A stretch of 64,000 bases of DNA from Pannonibacter indicus (lineage in GTDB: Bacteria; Pseudomonadota; Alphaproteobacteria; Rhizobiales; Stappiaceae). Position 1 is the stretch's first letter, and the number at the start of each line of letters is the position of its first letter. The position numbers and the translations under genes are program-made. The stretch covers positions 248,001 to 312,000 of the forward strand of contig NZ_LIPT01000003.1 of NCBI RefSeq assembly GCF_001418225.1, written 5' to 3'. Shown here piece after piece: positions 1-9,509 of the stretch. The notes beneath the pieces were generated by a model. The model did no database searches. It saw only the letters and a list, made by a program, of their open reading frames with translations, and had not been told where the DNA came from.

Positions 1-355
1 CTTCCAGCAGCGCCATCAGCGCCCCGGCACCCGCCGGTTCCAGCGCATCGATGACCATCTGGTATTTCGACTGGCCGGGGAAGGTGGTGACCTTGCCCGT
101 GGCAATCACCTCCAGCCCCTGTTCCGGCTGGATCTTCAGCTTGGAGACGGCACCTTTCCAGATGACGGCTGAGAGCACCGACCGGTCATCCTTGAGGTCG
201 AGATAGATGTGCCCGGAGCCGGGCCGCGAGATGCGCCCCAATTCGCCGCGTACCCGCACATAGCCGAAAGCATCCTCAAGCGTGCGCTTGATGGAAAAGG
301 AGATATCGGAAACCGTGAATTCGGCGATGTTGGAATTCGGGGATGCTTCGGTCAC
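1..355 (-). CDS. xseA: Exodeoxyribonuclease VII large subunit, N-terminal part (cut by window edge)
   Basis: The reverse strand encodes the N-terminal OB-fold (tRNA_anti-like) domain of the ExoVII large subunit. The visible part runs through the conserved stretch around [20 protein letters not shown], then [15 protein letters not shown]. ExoVII (XseA plus XseB) degrades single-stranded DNA in both directions and acts in mismatch repair and clean-up. The start chosen is a GTG at 355 with an AGGA about 10 nt upstream; no in-frame ATG fits better. The catalytic C-terminal domain lies outside the window to the left. The TetR gene upstream is on the same strand, about 50 bp away. Confidence 0.88.
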   Translation of the reverse strand, partial: MTEASPNSNIAEFTVSDISFSIKRTLEDAFGYVRVRGELGRISRPGSGHIYLDLKDDRSVLSAVIWKGAVSKLKIQPEQGLEVIATGKVTTFPGQSKYQMVIDALEPAGAGALMALLE

Positions 356-405
356 GCCACTCGTCCTGCCTGTTGGCGCCAAGGTGGACGGACGGGCCGC
401 CGGGG

Positions 406-1065
406 TCAAGAGCGCGGGGCGTCCTGCTCCCGATTGCCTGTGAATGCGGCCGGAGGGTTGGCCAGAAGCTCGGAAAGGAGGTCAAGCCGCTGAAGGATCT
501 CTTCCTCCGAGAACGGGCAGACGGAAAACATCATCAGCTGCCAGACACCCTCGATCGCCAGAAAGGCAACCTCCGCAAGCTCCGGCGTTTCGCAGGTCGC
601 GCGGATTTCGCGCACGAGGCTGATGTGGTGGGCCTTGACCGGCGCCAGCAGCTCGGGCTCCTCGGCAATGGCGGCAAGCATTCCGGCAGGTGGTTCGCTC
701 AAGGGGCAGACGTCCCGCGCCACGGCAATCAGATAGGCTCGCATCAGGGCATTGGGCTTGTTGTCGCGCAAGGTTTCCTCAAAAGCCTCGCTGACCGACT
801 TGCTGACCATTGCCATATGCCGCTCGACCATGGCGCGCAGGAGATCGGACTTGGACTTGAAGTGATAAAGCAGCCCGCCCTTGGAGACGCCAGCTCTTTC
901 GGCAACGGCTTCAAGCGACAGTTTTCGGGCACTTTCTGCGTAGACGAGTTCCACGGCTGCATCAATGAGCCGCTCCCGTGTCGCTTCCCGCTTTGCCTGC
1001 CTTGAGCCCTGTTGCACTTCAGTCACATTCACCGCCGATGTTTGCCATTTTCCGCATTGCGTCAT
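406..1065 (-). CDS. TetR/AcrR-family repressor of the adjacent RND pump
   Basis: A 219-residue TetR-family protein. The N-terminal helix-turn-helix follows [16 protein letters not shown] and contains the typical segment [18 protein letters not shown]; the remainder is the helical ligand-binding domain. The start is the ATG at 1065, only 5 bp from a perfect 10-bp inverted repeat; longer reading frames run through that operator and lack a family match. The gene is divergent from the membrane-fusion/RND pump operon, so local repression of the pump and of itself is the natural inference. The inducer cannot be told from the sequence. Confidence 0.9.
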   Translation of the reverse strand: MTQCGKWQTSAVNVTEVQQGSRQAKREATRERLIDAAVELVYAESARKLSLEAVAERAGVSKGGLLYHFKSKSDLLRAMVERHMAMVSKSVSEAFEETLRDNKPNALMRAYLIAVARDVCPLSEPPAGMLAAIAEEPELLAPVKAHHISLVREIRATCETPELAEVAFLAIEGVWQLMMFSVCPFSEEEILQRLDLLSELLANPPAAFTGNREQDAPRS

Positions 1066-1070
1066 CTTGA

Positions 1071-1092
1071 CTTTACCGTCTGGACGGTAAAG
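1071..1092. promoter_or_regulatory. TetR operator, perfect inverted repeat
   Basis: CTTTACCGTC-TG-GACGGTAAAG: two perfect 10-bp arms around a 2-bp spacer, lying between the divergent TetR and pump genes and ending 5 bp before the tetR start. Size, symmetry and position are those of a TetR-family operator. Binding is inferred. Confidence 0.85.
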
Positions 1093-1249
1093 TTTGCAAG
1101 TCACTGAGCGCAGATTGGTGATTACCCCTATAAAGAGTGATCGAAAATCCGCCGCTCCAGCGATACTATCCGCGGCAAAGCCCGGCAGGAAACTGCAGGG
1201 GAGCAGTCGCATTAGAAAGCGGCCGGTTCGCCGCATGACCGGGAAACAG

Positions 1250-2386
1250 ATGAAACGTTTCATTATCGGGCTTATTGCCATTGCGATCGTAGGTGGCCTT
1301 GGATACGGCGCCTGGTGGTTCGACAACTTCCGCGCCAGCATGATTCAGGCGTTCTTCGCGCAGCCGCGTCCGCCGATCACCGTTTCGGCGCTGACCGTTG
1401 AGCCGGAGCGGGTAGAGCCCGTGATCCAATCCATCGGCACGATCCGCGCGCGTCAGGGCGTGGACGTGCCGGCCAGAACGTCGGGCATCATCAAGGAAAT
1501 CCTGTTCACCTCCAATCAGGACGTTGAAAAGGGCGAGCTGCTGGTGCAGCTCGATGATGAGACCGAACAGGCCGACATGATCGCCGCCAAGGCGAACGAG
1601 GCCCGTGACGCACAGGCGCTGAGCCGTGCCTCTGCGCTGAACACCCGTGGCTTCAGCTCCACTTCGGAGCTGGATAATGCCACGGCAGCGCTGGACGCCT
1701 CCCGCTCGCAGGTTGAGCGCGTGCAGGCGGCCATTAATCTGAAGAAGATCGTTGCGCCCTTCTCTGGCACCATCGGCATTGCCAAGGTTGATGAGGGCCA
1801 GTTCCTGCAGGCAGGCACCACGATTGCCACGCTTCAGGATCTGAAGGTCATGAAGGTGGACTTCACCATCCCCGAGCAGCAGCTTCCGCTCGTCAGCATT
1901 GGCCAGGAGATCAGGGCAAGCCTGACGGAAGGCGGGTTCAGCCACCGCGGCGAGATCACGGGTATCGATCCCAAGATCGACCCGCAGTCGCGCCTCGTCT
2001 CGCTGCAGGCGGAAGTGGACAATTCGGAAGGCCTGCTGCGCCCCGGCCAGTTCGTCTTTGTCGATGTCGTACTGCCGGCCGAGGAGAACGTCATTGCCTT
2101 GCCGCAGACGGCGGTGGTGCAGAGCCTCTATGGCACCTACGTCTTCCGTGTGGTCGATGCCAAGCCGGAGGAAGGTGCCGCAGCTGACGCGCCGAAGAAG
2201 CAGATCGTCGAGCAGGTGTTCGTCACCGCAGGCCGCCGCTTCGGCAGCCGGATCGAGGTCAGCAAGGGCGTTTCCGCCGGCGATGTGATCGTCAATGCCG
2301 GGCAGAACAAGCTTGCCGCCGGCAACAGCGTGACCATCGACAATACGATCATGCCCAATGCCACGGGCATGACGACCGGAGAGTAA
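1250..2386 (+). CDS. RND efflux periplasmic adaptor (membrane fusion protein)
   Basis: A 378-residue HlyD/AcrA-type adaptor that would link the inner-membrane RND pump to an outer-membrane channel. The N-terminus is a single membrane anchor (MKRFIIGLIAIAIVGGLGY). Next comes the first lipoyl half (VDVPARTSGIIKEILF), an alpha-helical hairpin rich in A, E and R, the second lipoyl half (IVAPFSGTIG), and beta-barrel and membrane-proximal domains. The start is uncertain: ATG at 1250 or 1235, both with weak ribosome sites; I chose 1250 because it opens directly into the anchor. The stop lies 2 bp before the RND gene. No outer-membrane factor is encoded beside it. Confidence 0.9.
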   Translation: MKRFIIGLIAIAIVGGLGYGAWWFDNFRASMIQAFFAQPRPPITVSALTVEPERVEPVIQSIGTIRARQGVDVPARTSGIIKEILFTSNQDVEKGELLVQLDDETEQADMIAAKANEARDAQALSRASALNTRGFSSTSELDNATAALDASRSQVERVQAAINLKKIVAPFSGTIGIAKVDEGQFLQAGTTIATLQDLKVMKVDFTIPEQQLPLVSIGQEIRASLTEGGFSHRGEITGIDPKIDPQSRLVSLQAEVDNSEGLLRPGQFVFVDVVLPAEENVIALPQTAVVQSLYGTYVFRVVDAKPEEGAAADAPKKQIVEQVFVTAGRRFGSRIEVSKGVSAGDVIVNAGQNKLAAGNSVTIDNTIMPNATGMTTGE

Positions 2387-2388
2387 GA

Positions 2389-5300
2389 ATGAATTTCTCC
2401 GAAATTTTCATCAGGCGGCCTGTGCTGGCGGTAGTGGTCAACGTGTTGATCCTGCTGATGGGCGCGCAGGGCATCCTGAACATGTCCATCCGCCAGTACC
2501 CGAAGATCGACGAAACGGTGATCACCGTGACGACGGCCTTCGTCGGTGCCAGTGCGGACCTCATTCAGGGCTTCATCACCACGCCTATCGCCAAGGCTGT
2601 CGCCTCGGCGGAAAACGTGGACTATGTGTCGTCCAAGAGTACGCTCGGCGTTTCGACCGTCACGGTCAACATGAAGCTGAATTCTGACCCGGACAAGGCA
2701 CTGACGGAGGTCATCTCCAAGGTGCAGCAGGTGCGTGGGCAGCTGCCCACGGAGGCCGAAGATCCGGTCATCCAGAAGGGCACCGGCCAGTCCTTCGCCA
2801 TCATGTATCTCACCGTGCTGTCGGATGTGATGTCGCCGCAGGAAATCACCGAGTTCACCTCCCGTGTGATCCAGCCGCAGCTTTCGATCGTCGAGGGCGT
2901 GGCGGATGCGCAGATCCTTGGTGAGCAGACCTTCTCGATGCGTATCTGGATCGATCCCATCAAGCTCGCCGCCCGCAATGTGACGGCAGCGGAGGTGCTT
3001 TCGGCCATCCAGAGCGCGAACTTCCTGTCTGCTCCCGGCAAGACGGAAAACGAATACGTCGCCTATCAGATCGAGACGAAGACCACGCTGCAGACGCCGG
3101 AAGCCTTCGGTGCTCTGCCGATCCGCTCCGATGGCACCGAAGTGGTGCGCCTGCGTGACGTGGCCCGCACAGAACTCGGCTCGAAGAGCACCGACGTGCG
3201 CGTGTCCTTCAACGGGCAGGGCGGCATCTTCCTCGGCATCATGCCGACGCCGTCCGCCAACCCGCTCGACACGGCACAGGGCATCCGCGATGCACTGCCC
3301 AAGCTGCAGGAAAACCTGCCCGAGGGCATGTCGGTCGTGATCACCTATGACTCGACCCAGTTCATCAGCGCCTCGATCGAGGAAGTGTTCAAGACCATCG
3401 GCGAAGCCGTGATCATCGTGATTCTGGTGATCCTGCTGTTCCTCGGGTCTTTCCGCTCGGTGATCATCCCGATTGTGACCATCCCCCTGTCGCTCATCGG
3501 TGTGTGTTTCTTCCTCTGGGCTCTGGGCTATTCGCTCAACACCCTGACGCTGCTGGCCATGGTGCTTGCCATCGGCCTCGTGGTGGATGACGCCATCGTA
3601 GTAGTGGAGAACATTCACCGGCATCTGGAGGAAGGCCTCAAGCCCATTCCGGCGGCAATCATCGGCATGAAGGAAATCTTCGGGCCGGTGGTGGCCATGA
3701 CGATCACGCTGGGCGCCGTCTATGCGCCGATCGGCTTTGCACAGGGCCTGACCGGCGCGCTTTTCCGCGAGTTCGCCTTCACGCTGGCCGGTGCCGTGTT
3801 CATCTCCGGATTCGTCGCGGTGACGCTGTCGCCGATGATGTCCTCGCGGCTTCTGACGGCGGAACAGAGCGGCTTCCAGAAGTTCGTGGACCGGATCTTC
3901 TCCCGGCTTACCACCTGGTACGGACGCCGCCTCAAGGCTTCGTTCAACTACAAGCCGGTCACCCTCATTGTTGTCATCGGTCTGATGGGCCTGACGGGCT
4001 TCATGTTCGTCAAGATCTCCTCCGAGCTTGCTCCGGAAGAAGATCAGGGCGCGCTGTTCTCGCTTGTGACGGCTCCGCAATACGCAACCTCCGACTACAC
4101 CGAGCTCTACACGAACCAGTTCTATGAACTGACCGATGATGCGCCGGGTGTGGACACGCGGTTCCAGATCGTCGGTTTCGGCGGCACCAACAGCGCGTTC
4201 GCCATCTGGGTGCTGAAGCCCTGGGGTGAGCGGGAACAGTCGCAGAAGGAGATCCAGCAGATCGTGCAGGCAGGCCTGCGGAAATCTGCGGGTGTGGAAG
4301 CCTTCGTTTTCGCGCCGGAATCCCTTCCGGGCGGCGGCGGCGGCCTGCCGATCCAGTACGTCCTTCAGACCACCGGTTCCGCCGAACAGGTCTATGAAGT
4401 GGCGGAGCAGGTCAAGCAGCGTGCGATTGCTTCGGGCAAGTTCATCGTGGTGCAGAACTCGATGTCCTTCGAGAAGCCCCGGACCACGGTCACCATCGAC
4501 CGCGACCGTGCAGCCGCCTTGGGCGTGCCGGTTTCGACCATCGGTCAGACCCTCAACATCCTTGTGGGTGATGCCCAGGTTGCCAAGTTCGACCGTGATG
4601 GCCGCGCTTACGAAATCATCCCGCAGGTGGACAAGCAGTTCCGCATGAACCCCGAACGCCTGGCGGATCTCTATGTCCGCTCGGCGAGCGGAGCCATGGT
4701 GCCGCTGTCCTCCGTGGTGAAGATCGAGACCAATGCAACGGCTGTGGCTGAAGAGCAGTTCAACCAGCTCTATTCGGCAACCCTGTCGGCTCTGCCGATG
4801 CCGGGCGTGACCACGGGTGACGGCCTTGCGACCCTGCAGCAGATCGCCCGCGAGGAAATGCCGGAAGGCTTCTTCGAGGACTATGCCGGCCAGTCGCGCC
4901 TTGAGGTGAACGAAGGCAACACCATCATCATGGCCTTCGGTCTTGCGGTGATCGTGATCTATCTCGTGCTGGCGGCCCAATTCGAAAGCTTCCGCGATCC
5001 CTTCATCATCATGATGTCGGTGCCGCTGTCGATTTTCGGTGCCGTGGTGCCGCTGTTCATGGGGGCGGGAACGCTCAACATCTACACGCAGGTGGGCATG
5101 ATCACCCTTGTGGGCCTCATCACCAAGCACGGCATTCTCATGGTCGAGTTTGCCAATGCCCAGCGTGAACAGCACGGCTTGAGCAAGCAGGAGGCGATGA
5201 TCGAAGCAGCGCGTGAGCGTCTGCGCCCGATCCTCATGACCACTGGCGCCATGGTGCTGGGCGTCCTTCCGCTCGTCATGTCGGAAGGTGCCGGCGCTGC

Positions 5301-5511
5301 GGCCCGTTACTCGATCGGTCTGGTGATCAGCTCGGGCCTTGCGGTCGGCACGCTCTTCACCCTGTTCGTCGTGCCGATGTTCTACATGTACATCGGTCAC
5401 GGCGACCACAAGAAGACGGACGAGGACGATGAGGTGCCCGCAGCCGGCCACCATAAGCCGGCGGGCCATGGCAATGCCCATGGCGCAGGCGAGGGCCCGG
5501 CAACGGCCTGA
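2389..5511 (+). CDS. RND multidrug efflux permease (HAE1 family)
   Basis: A 1040-residue AcrB/MexB-type inner-membrane pump driven by the proton gradient. It shows the N-terminal FIRRPVLAVVVNVLILLMG helix, two large periplasmic loops, and the two six-helix membrane halves. The proton-relay residues are visible: the Asp pair in GLVVDDAIVVVEN (around residue 400) and the Lys in GLITKHGILMVEFAN (around residue 915). Length is typical. The C-terminal 35 residues form an unusual acidic and then His/Gly-rich cytoplasmic tail. It starts 2 bp after the adaptor stop, so the two are translated from one message, presumably under the divergent TetR protein. Substrates are unknown. Confidence 0.95.
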   Translation: MNFSEIFIRRPVLAVVVNVLILLMGAQGILNMSIRQYPKIDETVITVTTAFVGASADLIQGFITTPIAKAVASAENVDYVSSKSTLGVSTVTVNMKLNSDPDKALTEVISKVQQVRGQLPTEAEDPVIQKGTGQSFAIMYLTVLSDVMSPQEITEFTSRVIQPQLSIVEGVADAQILGEQTFSMRIWIDPIKLAARNVTAAEVLSAIQSANFLSAPGKTENEYVAYQIETKTTLQTPEAFGALPIRSDGTEVVRLRDVARTELGSKSTDVRVSFNGQGGIFLGIMPTPSANPLDTAQGIRDALPKLQENLPEGMSVVITYDSTQFISASIEEVFKTIGEAVIIVILVILLFLGSFRSVIIPIVTIPLSLIGVCFFLWALGYSLNTLTLLAMVLAIGLVVDDAIVVVENIHRHLEEGLKPIPAAIIGMKEIFGPVVAMTITLGAVYAPIGFAQGLTGALFREFAFTLAGAVFISGFVAVTLSPMMSSRLLTAEQSGFQKFVDRIFSRLTTWYGRRLKASFNYKPVTLIVVIGLMGLTGFMFVKISSELAPEEDQGALFSLVTAPQYATSDYTELYTNQFYELTDDAPGVDTRFQIVGFGGTNSAFAIWVLKPWGEREQSQKEIQQIVQAGLRKSAGVEAFVFAPESLPGGGGGLPIQYVLQTTGSAEQVYEVAEQVKQRAIASGKFIVVQNSMSFEKPRTTVTIDRDRAAALGVPVSTIGQTLNILVGDAQVAKFDRDGRAYEIIPQVDKQFRMNPERLADLYVRSASGAMVPLSSVVKIETNATAVAEEQFNQLYSATLSALPMPGVTTGDGLATLQQIAREEMPEGFFEDYAGQSRLEVNEGNTIIMAFGLAVIVIYLVLAAQFESFRDPFIIMMSVPLSIFGAVVPLFMGAGTLNIYTQVGMITLVGLITKHGILMVEFANAQREQHGLSKQEAMIEAARERLRPILMTTGAMVLGVLPLVMSEGAGAAARYSIGLVISSGLAVGTLFTLFVVPMFYMYIGHGDHKKTDEDDEVPAAGHHKPAGHGNAHGAGEGPATA

Positions 5512-5538
5512 TTTGAGCCTCAAGGCTTGAATGATTGG

Positions 5539-5565
5539 ACGCCGCCCCCCACAAAGGGGCGGCGT
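5539..5565 (+). terminator. Hairpin after the RND operon
   Basis: A perfect 10-bp stem (ACGCCGCCCC / GGGGCGGCGT) with a 7-nt loop, 28 bp after the RND stop codon. It has only a short T-run, so it may act as a Rho-assisted terminator or an mRNA 3' end. Confidence 0.6.
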
Positions 5566-5616
5566 TCCCGCTTGTTCTGCAAGCCACCAGCCCCCTGTCC
5601 AATCAGGATGACGCCC

Positions 5617-6378
5617 ATGGCCAAATACGAATTCCGCATGCAGCGCCTGTTTGTGGAGGCTGCGCTTGCCCCGGATGCAGAAATTGCCGCAGACAAGACC
5701 CAGGCCAATTACCTTCTGAACGTGCTGCGGCTCGCAGAGGGTGACGAGGTACTGCTGTTCAATGGCCGGGACGGGGAATGGCGTGCACGCCTGAAGCTGC
5801 CCAGCCGCAAGAGCGTCCTGCTTTGCCCGCATGAGCAGACACGGCCTCAGCCGTCCTCTGACGGCCTCGTTTATCTCTTCGCGCCGTTGAAGCATGCCCG
5901 ACTGGACTACATGGTGCAGAAGGCGGTGGAGATGGGAGCGGCGCGGCTGGTGCCGGTCATCACCGCCCACACCCAGGCAACCCGCGTCAACACCGAACGC
6001 ATGACCGCCAATGTGATCGAGGCTGCGGAGCAATGCGGCATCCTTGGCCTTGCAGCAATCGAAGAGCCGCGATCTCTTGCTGCCGTGCTGGCGGACTGGA
6101 CAGCGCGGGAAGGGGAACGGCGCATCATCTTCTGCGACGAAAGCGATGAGGGCGCCAACCCGCTGCAATTGCTCTCAGCCCTCAGGGACGAAGGGGGTGC
6201 CACTGTGCCGCCAGCTGTCCTGATCGGCCCGGAAGGCGGCTTTTCGGCAGCCGAACGCGCGCAGCTGAAGAGCCTTCCCTTCGTCTCCGCCATTCCGCTC
6301 GGACCGCGGATTCTGCGCGCCGACACGGCCGCTGTGGCCGCGCTGGCGATTGTTCAATCGGTAATTGGCGATTGGTAA
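5617..6378 (+). CDS. rsmE: 16S rRNA m3U1498 methyltransferase RsmE
   Basis: A 253-residue SPOUT-class methyltransferase that methylates N3 of U1498 in 16S rRNA using SAM. An N-terminal PUA-like domain begins with RMQRLFVEA. The C-terminal trefoil knot carries the hallmark strings LIGPEGGFS and [11 protein letters not shown] that form the SAM site. The ATG at 5617 is preceded by AGGA at an 8-nt spacing. It lies between the RND operon and gshA, and rsmE followed by gshA is a common arrangement in alphaproteobacteria. Nothing odd was seen. Confidence 0.93.
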   Translation: MAKYEFRMQRLFVEAALAPDAEIAADKTQANYLLNVLRLAEGDEVLLFNGRDGEWRARLKLPSRKSVLLCPHEQTRPQPSSDGLVYLFAPLKHARLDYMVQKAVEMGAARLVPVITAHTQATRVNTERMTANVIEAAEQCGILGLAAIEEPRSLAAVLADWTAREGERRIIFCDESDEGANPLQLLSALRDEGGATVPPAVLIGPEGGFSAAERAQLKSLPFVSAIPLGPRILRADTAAVAALAIVQSVIGDW

Positions 6379-6461
6379 CCCCATTCATCAAACAAGTTTG
6401 ATTGTGTGGCGCGCAGGCCCCCGGTAATGTGCGCGCCGATCTCAAGTTTGAAAGACGACGC

Positions 6462-7835
6462 ATGGCCCGCGATACCGTTGATTCCACCCCGATTTCGGGC
6501 GTCCGTGAACTCGCTGAACATCTGGAGTCGGGCTGCAAGCCGGAAGACGGCTTCCGCCTTGGCACCGAGCACGAGAAGTTTCCCTTCTACAAGGCGGATT
6601 TCTCTCCGGTTCCCTATGAGGGGCCGCGCGGCATCGAGGCTCTGCTGACGGGCATGGAGACCATGCTGGGCTGGGAGCGCATCTCGGACCGTGACAAGAT
6701 CATCGGCCTTGCCGATCCGGTTGCCGGCGGCGCCATATCCATCGAGCCGGGCGGACAGTTCGAGCTGTCGGGGGCGCCGCTCGACAATCTGCACCAGACC
6801 TGCCGCGAGACCCATGCGCATCTGGCGCAGCTGCGCGAGATTGCCGAACCGCTCGGCATCGGCTTCCTGGGCCTCGGCTTCACACCGGACTGGCGGCGGG
6901 ACCAGATCCCGGTCATGCCCAAGTCGCGCTATGCGATCATGACCAACTACATGCCGAAGGTCGGCTCGCTCGGCCTCGACATGATGTACCGCACCTGCAC
7001 CATTCAGGTGAATCTCGACTTCTCCAGCGAAGCCGACATGGTGAAGAAGCTGCGCGTCAGCCTCGCGCTGCAGCCGGTGGCCACCGCGATCTTCGGCAAT
7101 TCGCCCTTCACGGAAGGCAAGGTGAATGGCTTCCAGTCGTTCCGCGCCGAAATCTGGAAAGACACGGACGCCGACCGCACCGGGCCGATGCCCTTTGCCT
7201 TCGAGGACGGCTTTGGCTTTGAAGCCTACGTGAACTGGGCCATCGACGTGCCGATGTATTTCGTCAAGCGCGGCGATACCTATCACGATGCGACGGACAC
7301 CACCTTCCGCCAGTTCATGAACGGGGCGCTGAAGGACCGGCTGCCGGATGGCCTGCCGACCATAGGTGACTGGAACAACCATCTGTCCACCCTGTTCCCG
7401 GACGTGCGCCTGAAGAAATATCTGGAGATGCGCGGCGCCGATGGCGGCCCGTGGCGCAAGATCTGCGCATTGCCCGCGCTCTGGGTGGGCCTGCTCTATG
7501 ACAAGGGCATCCTTGAGGATGCCTGGCAGATGGTGAAAGACTGGACGGCGGAAGAACGCCTTGCCCTGCGCAATGGTGTGCCCATCCATGGTCTTCAGAC
7601 GCCGTTCCGGAAGGGCAAGGTTCTGGATCTCGCCCGCCAGATGACGGCCCTGTCGCTGGAAGGCCTGAAGCGCCGCGCCCGCCTCAATGACGGCGGCCAG
7701 GACGAGCGGGTGCATCTGGCCACCGTGGAAGAGACGCTGGCCCTCGGCATTTCCCCGGCAGACCAGATGCTGGCGAAGTTCCACGGCGAATGGCAGGGCG
7801 ATGTAACCCGCGCCTATGCGGATTACGCTTACTGA
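6462..7835 (+). CDS. gshA: Glutamate-cysteine ligase, plant/alphaproteobacterial type
   Basis: A 457-residue enzyme joining L-glutamate and L-cysteine with ATP, the first step of glutathione synthesis. It belongs to the plant-like class of GshA rather than the E. coli class: FRLGTEHEKFPF near residue 40, GGAISIEPGGQFELSGAP near residue 90, and YMPKVGSLGLDMMYRT. Length is right for the class. The ATG at 6462 is the start that matches relatives; its ribosome site is weak. A glutathione-S-transferase-like gene sits at 37.8 kb, and no gshB is in the window. A strong hairpin follows. Confidence 0.93.
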   Translation: MARDTVDSTPISGVRELAEHLESGCKPEDGFRLGTEHEKFPFYKADFSPVPYEGPRGIEALLTGMETMLGWERISDRDKIIGLADPVAGGAISIEPGGQFELSGAPLDNLHQTCRETHAHLAQLREIAEPLGIGFLGLGFTPDWRRDQIPVMPKSRYAIMTNYMPKVGSLGLDMMYRTCTIQVNLDFSSEADMVKKLRVSLALQPVATAIFGNSPFTEGKVNGFQSFRAEIWKDTDADRTGPMPFAFEDGFGFEAYVNWAIDVPMYFVKRGDTYHDATDTTFRQFMNGALKDRLPDGLPTIGDWNNHLSTLFPDVRLKKYLEMRGADGGPWRKICALPALWVGLLYDKGILEDAWQMVKDWTAEERLALRNGVPIHGLQTPFRKGKVLDLARQMTALSLEGLKRRARLNDGGQDERVHLATVEETLALGISPADQMLAKFHGEWQGDVTRAYADYAY

Positions 7836-7849
7836 AGAGACCCGTTTGA

Positions 7850-7888
7850 CCGGCCTGCCCCTCAACTCCCTGTTGATGGGCGGGCCGG
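7850..7888 (+). terminator. Long hairpin after gshA
   Basis: An 11-bp GC-rich stem (one G-T pair) enclosing a second 5-bp stem (TCAAC/GTTGA), 14 bp after the gshA stop. It has no clear T-run. It is probably the 3' end of the gshA message. Confidence 0.5.
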
Positions 7889-7973
7889 AAGCGGCTCAGG
7901 CGCAAAGCGCCATTTGACGTGCGCCGCCGTTGCGCGGATCATGGGGAAAGCTCACGATCCGGTGCGAGGCATT

Positions 7974-8810
7974 ATGAACGGCATGGCAGGTCATCCCTTC
8001 TCCTTCGATCCCGCACAGGTTGTTGATGCCGTGCGCCAGCAGTTCGGCCTCAATGAGGCAGATGTGGCCCGGGCCATGGGTGCGCTGATCCCCACCGCCT
8101 TCACCGGCCTCAAGCACACGACGGCCACGCCCAACGCGTTCCAGTCCTTCATGAGCTTCCTGCAGGGACAGGCGCCATCCGTGATGGCCGAGCCCTTCTC
8201 GGCGGCGCCCGTGCCCTGGTTCTATGGCTCCGATCCGCTGCAGAAGGCGGTGGCATCGCAGATTTCGGCTTTCACGGGGGTGCAGCAGGAGGCCGTGGCC
8301 GCGCTGATGCCCGTTGCCGCAACGCTGGCGCTTGGCAATGTGGCCCGGCCTTTCCTGCAAGGGCAGGCGCGAGATTTGCTGGATGCCTTCATGGCCGGTT
8401 ATGCCCGCGGCCGCCCGAAGCCCACGCCGGGTGTGGCGATGATGGCGGGCTATGGTGAAGCGGTGCAGTCATTCTGGTCGGGCTTCTTCGGTTCCGCCGC
8501 CGATGCGGCCGGCAAGGCGGCCAGCTTCTGGGGGATGCCTGCCGCAGGGCAGGGCGGAGGCGCGCAGCCTGCGCCGGCTCCAGCCGCGCCCGAGGCTCCA
8601 GTCCGCCCGGCGGCGGCACGAAAGCCTGAACCGGCTCCAGCTCCTGAAAGCGTACCCGAGCCGGAGGGGGCCGCACAGGCGCCGGTGCCGGGTGCATCCA
8701 TTGTTGAAGACTGGCTGTCCGCCGGGCGCGCCTTTCAGCAAAACCACATGAAGGCGATCGAAGGCCTGTTCGAGCGTTTCGGCCCCTCTGCCTTGCCAGG
8801 CCGGGCGTGA
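7974..8810 (+). CDS. DUF937 family protein
   Basis: A 278-residue protein whose first 130 residues match the DUF937 pattern: a helical region with QFGLNEADVARAMGALIPTAF and later AVASQISAFTGVQQEAVAALMPV. A Pro/Ala-rich linker follows (about residues 190-240), and then a C-terminal segment with EDWLSAGRAFQQNHMKAIEGLF. That last part resembles the helical ends of granule- or PHA-associated proteins, but I cannot assign a function. No signal peptide was seen. The ATG at 7974 follows GCGAGG at good spacing. It stands alone, with gshA upstream and the DUF1127 gene convergent. Confidence 0.8.
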   Translation: MNGMAGHPFSFDPAQVVDAVRQQFGLNEADVARAMGALIPTAFTGLKHTTATPNAFQSFMSFLQGQAPSVMAEPFSAAPVPWFYGSDPLQKAVASQISAFTGVQQEAVAALMPVAATLALGNVARPFLQGQARDLLDAFMAGYARGRPKPTPGVAMMAGYGEAVQSFWSGFFGSAADAAGKAASFWGMPAAGQGGGAQPAPAPAAPEAPVRPAAARKPEPAPAPESVPEPEGAAQAPVPGASIVEDWLSAGRAFQQNHMKAIEGLFERFGPSALPGRA

Positions 8811-8813
8811 GGC

Positions 8814-8843
8814 AAAAAAAAGGCCCGCCGGGGGAGGCGGGCC
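8814..8843 (-). terminator. Intrinsic terminator of the DUF1127 gene
   Basis: On the minus strand a perfect 8-bp stem (GGCCCGCC/GGCGGGCC, 6-nt loop) is followed by eight T. This is a textbook intrinsic terminator lying 100 bp after the DUF1127 stop, and it also ends the convergent DUF937 transcript. Confidence 0.85.
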
Positions 8844-8944
8844 AGGTATTGTCGGCAAGGCAATCGCCGACGGGGTAGGGCGATGGACCAGATCTCACAG
8901 CCTGCGCGGGGGGACAGCGGCAGGCGAGATCCCGTCCATCAGTC

Positions 8945-9277
8945 TCAGGCAGCCATTTGCGGGCCTGCGTTGGATGCTGCAAAGACGGGTGCGGCCTTCT
9001 GAGGCTGCGGGATCAGCACGATGCTGGCCGGAACCTGTGCCTGCGGTGCCTGTGCATTGCTCCGGGAGGCCTTGGTCAGGGCAAACGACGGATCACGGAA
9101 GAAGGGCGCCGCAAGTGCTTCGCGAACATCCCCCCTTGTCAGCCCGATATCTGCGAGCTGAGCATCTGTGAGGTCATTGAGTTTGCCCGCCTGATGGCGG
9201 TTACGCACCACGCGCCATGCTCGCGCTGCGATACCGGCGATGCGGTGGATCAGCTGCGTCTTGAGCGGGGCGTACAT
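8945..9277 (-). CDS. DUF1127 (YjiS-like) small protein
   Basis: A 110-residue protein with a basic N-terminal helix (residues 1-30, Arg-rich) and the DUF1127 signature LNDLTDAQLADIGLTRGDV around residues 33-51. A non-conserved Ala/Pro/Gln-rich tail follows. Proteins of this family are short, abundant in alphaproteobacteria, and have been linked to phosphate, carbon and stress responses and to RNA binding. This copy is longer than the usual 45-70 residues because of its tail. It is divergent from the LysR gene, which may regulate it. Confidence 0.8.
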   Translation of the reverse strand: MYAPLKTQLIHRIAGIAARAWRVVRNRHQAGKLNDLTDAQLADIGLTRGDVREALAAPFFRDPSFALTKASRSNAQAPQAQVPASIVLIPQPQKAAPVFAASNAGPQMAA

Positions 9278-9509
9278 GGCGTCAAACTCCTTCGTCTCCG
9301 GGAGGCTTTGCTCCCGTCATGGTCTGTCATATTCGTCGGCCGGGCTCAGTAATTTTACGCTCTTCCGATAGGGGGACCATGTCAGAGCCGCTTGAATTTA
9401 TCTAACGAATGTTTTTAATGGGTTTGATCAATGTTGGTGATGGAAGGCGCCGCAATGCAGGAAAAGTCCTGTATTTCTGCGCCTCCGGCATCTGTATGGC
9501 GAGGGTTTG

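Noticed and set aside
2137..6168. A 1343-codon open frame on the minus strand opposite the RND operon
   Set aside because: His/Arg/Asp-rich translation with no domain signature; it mirrors the third-position GC bias of the RND permease gene.
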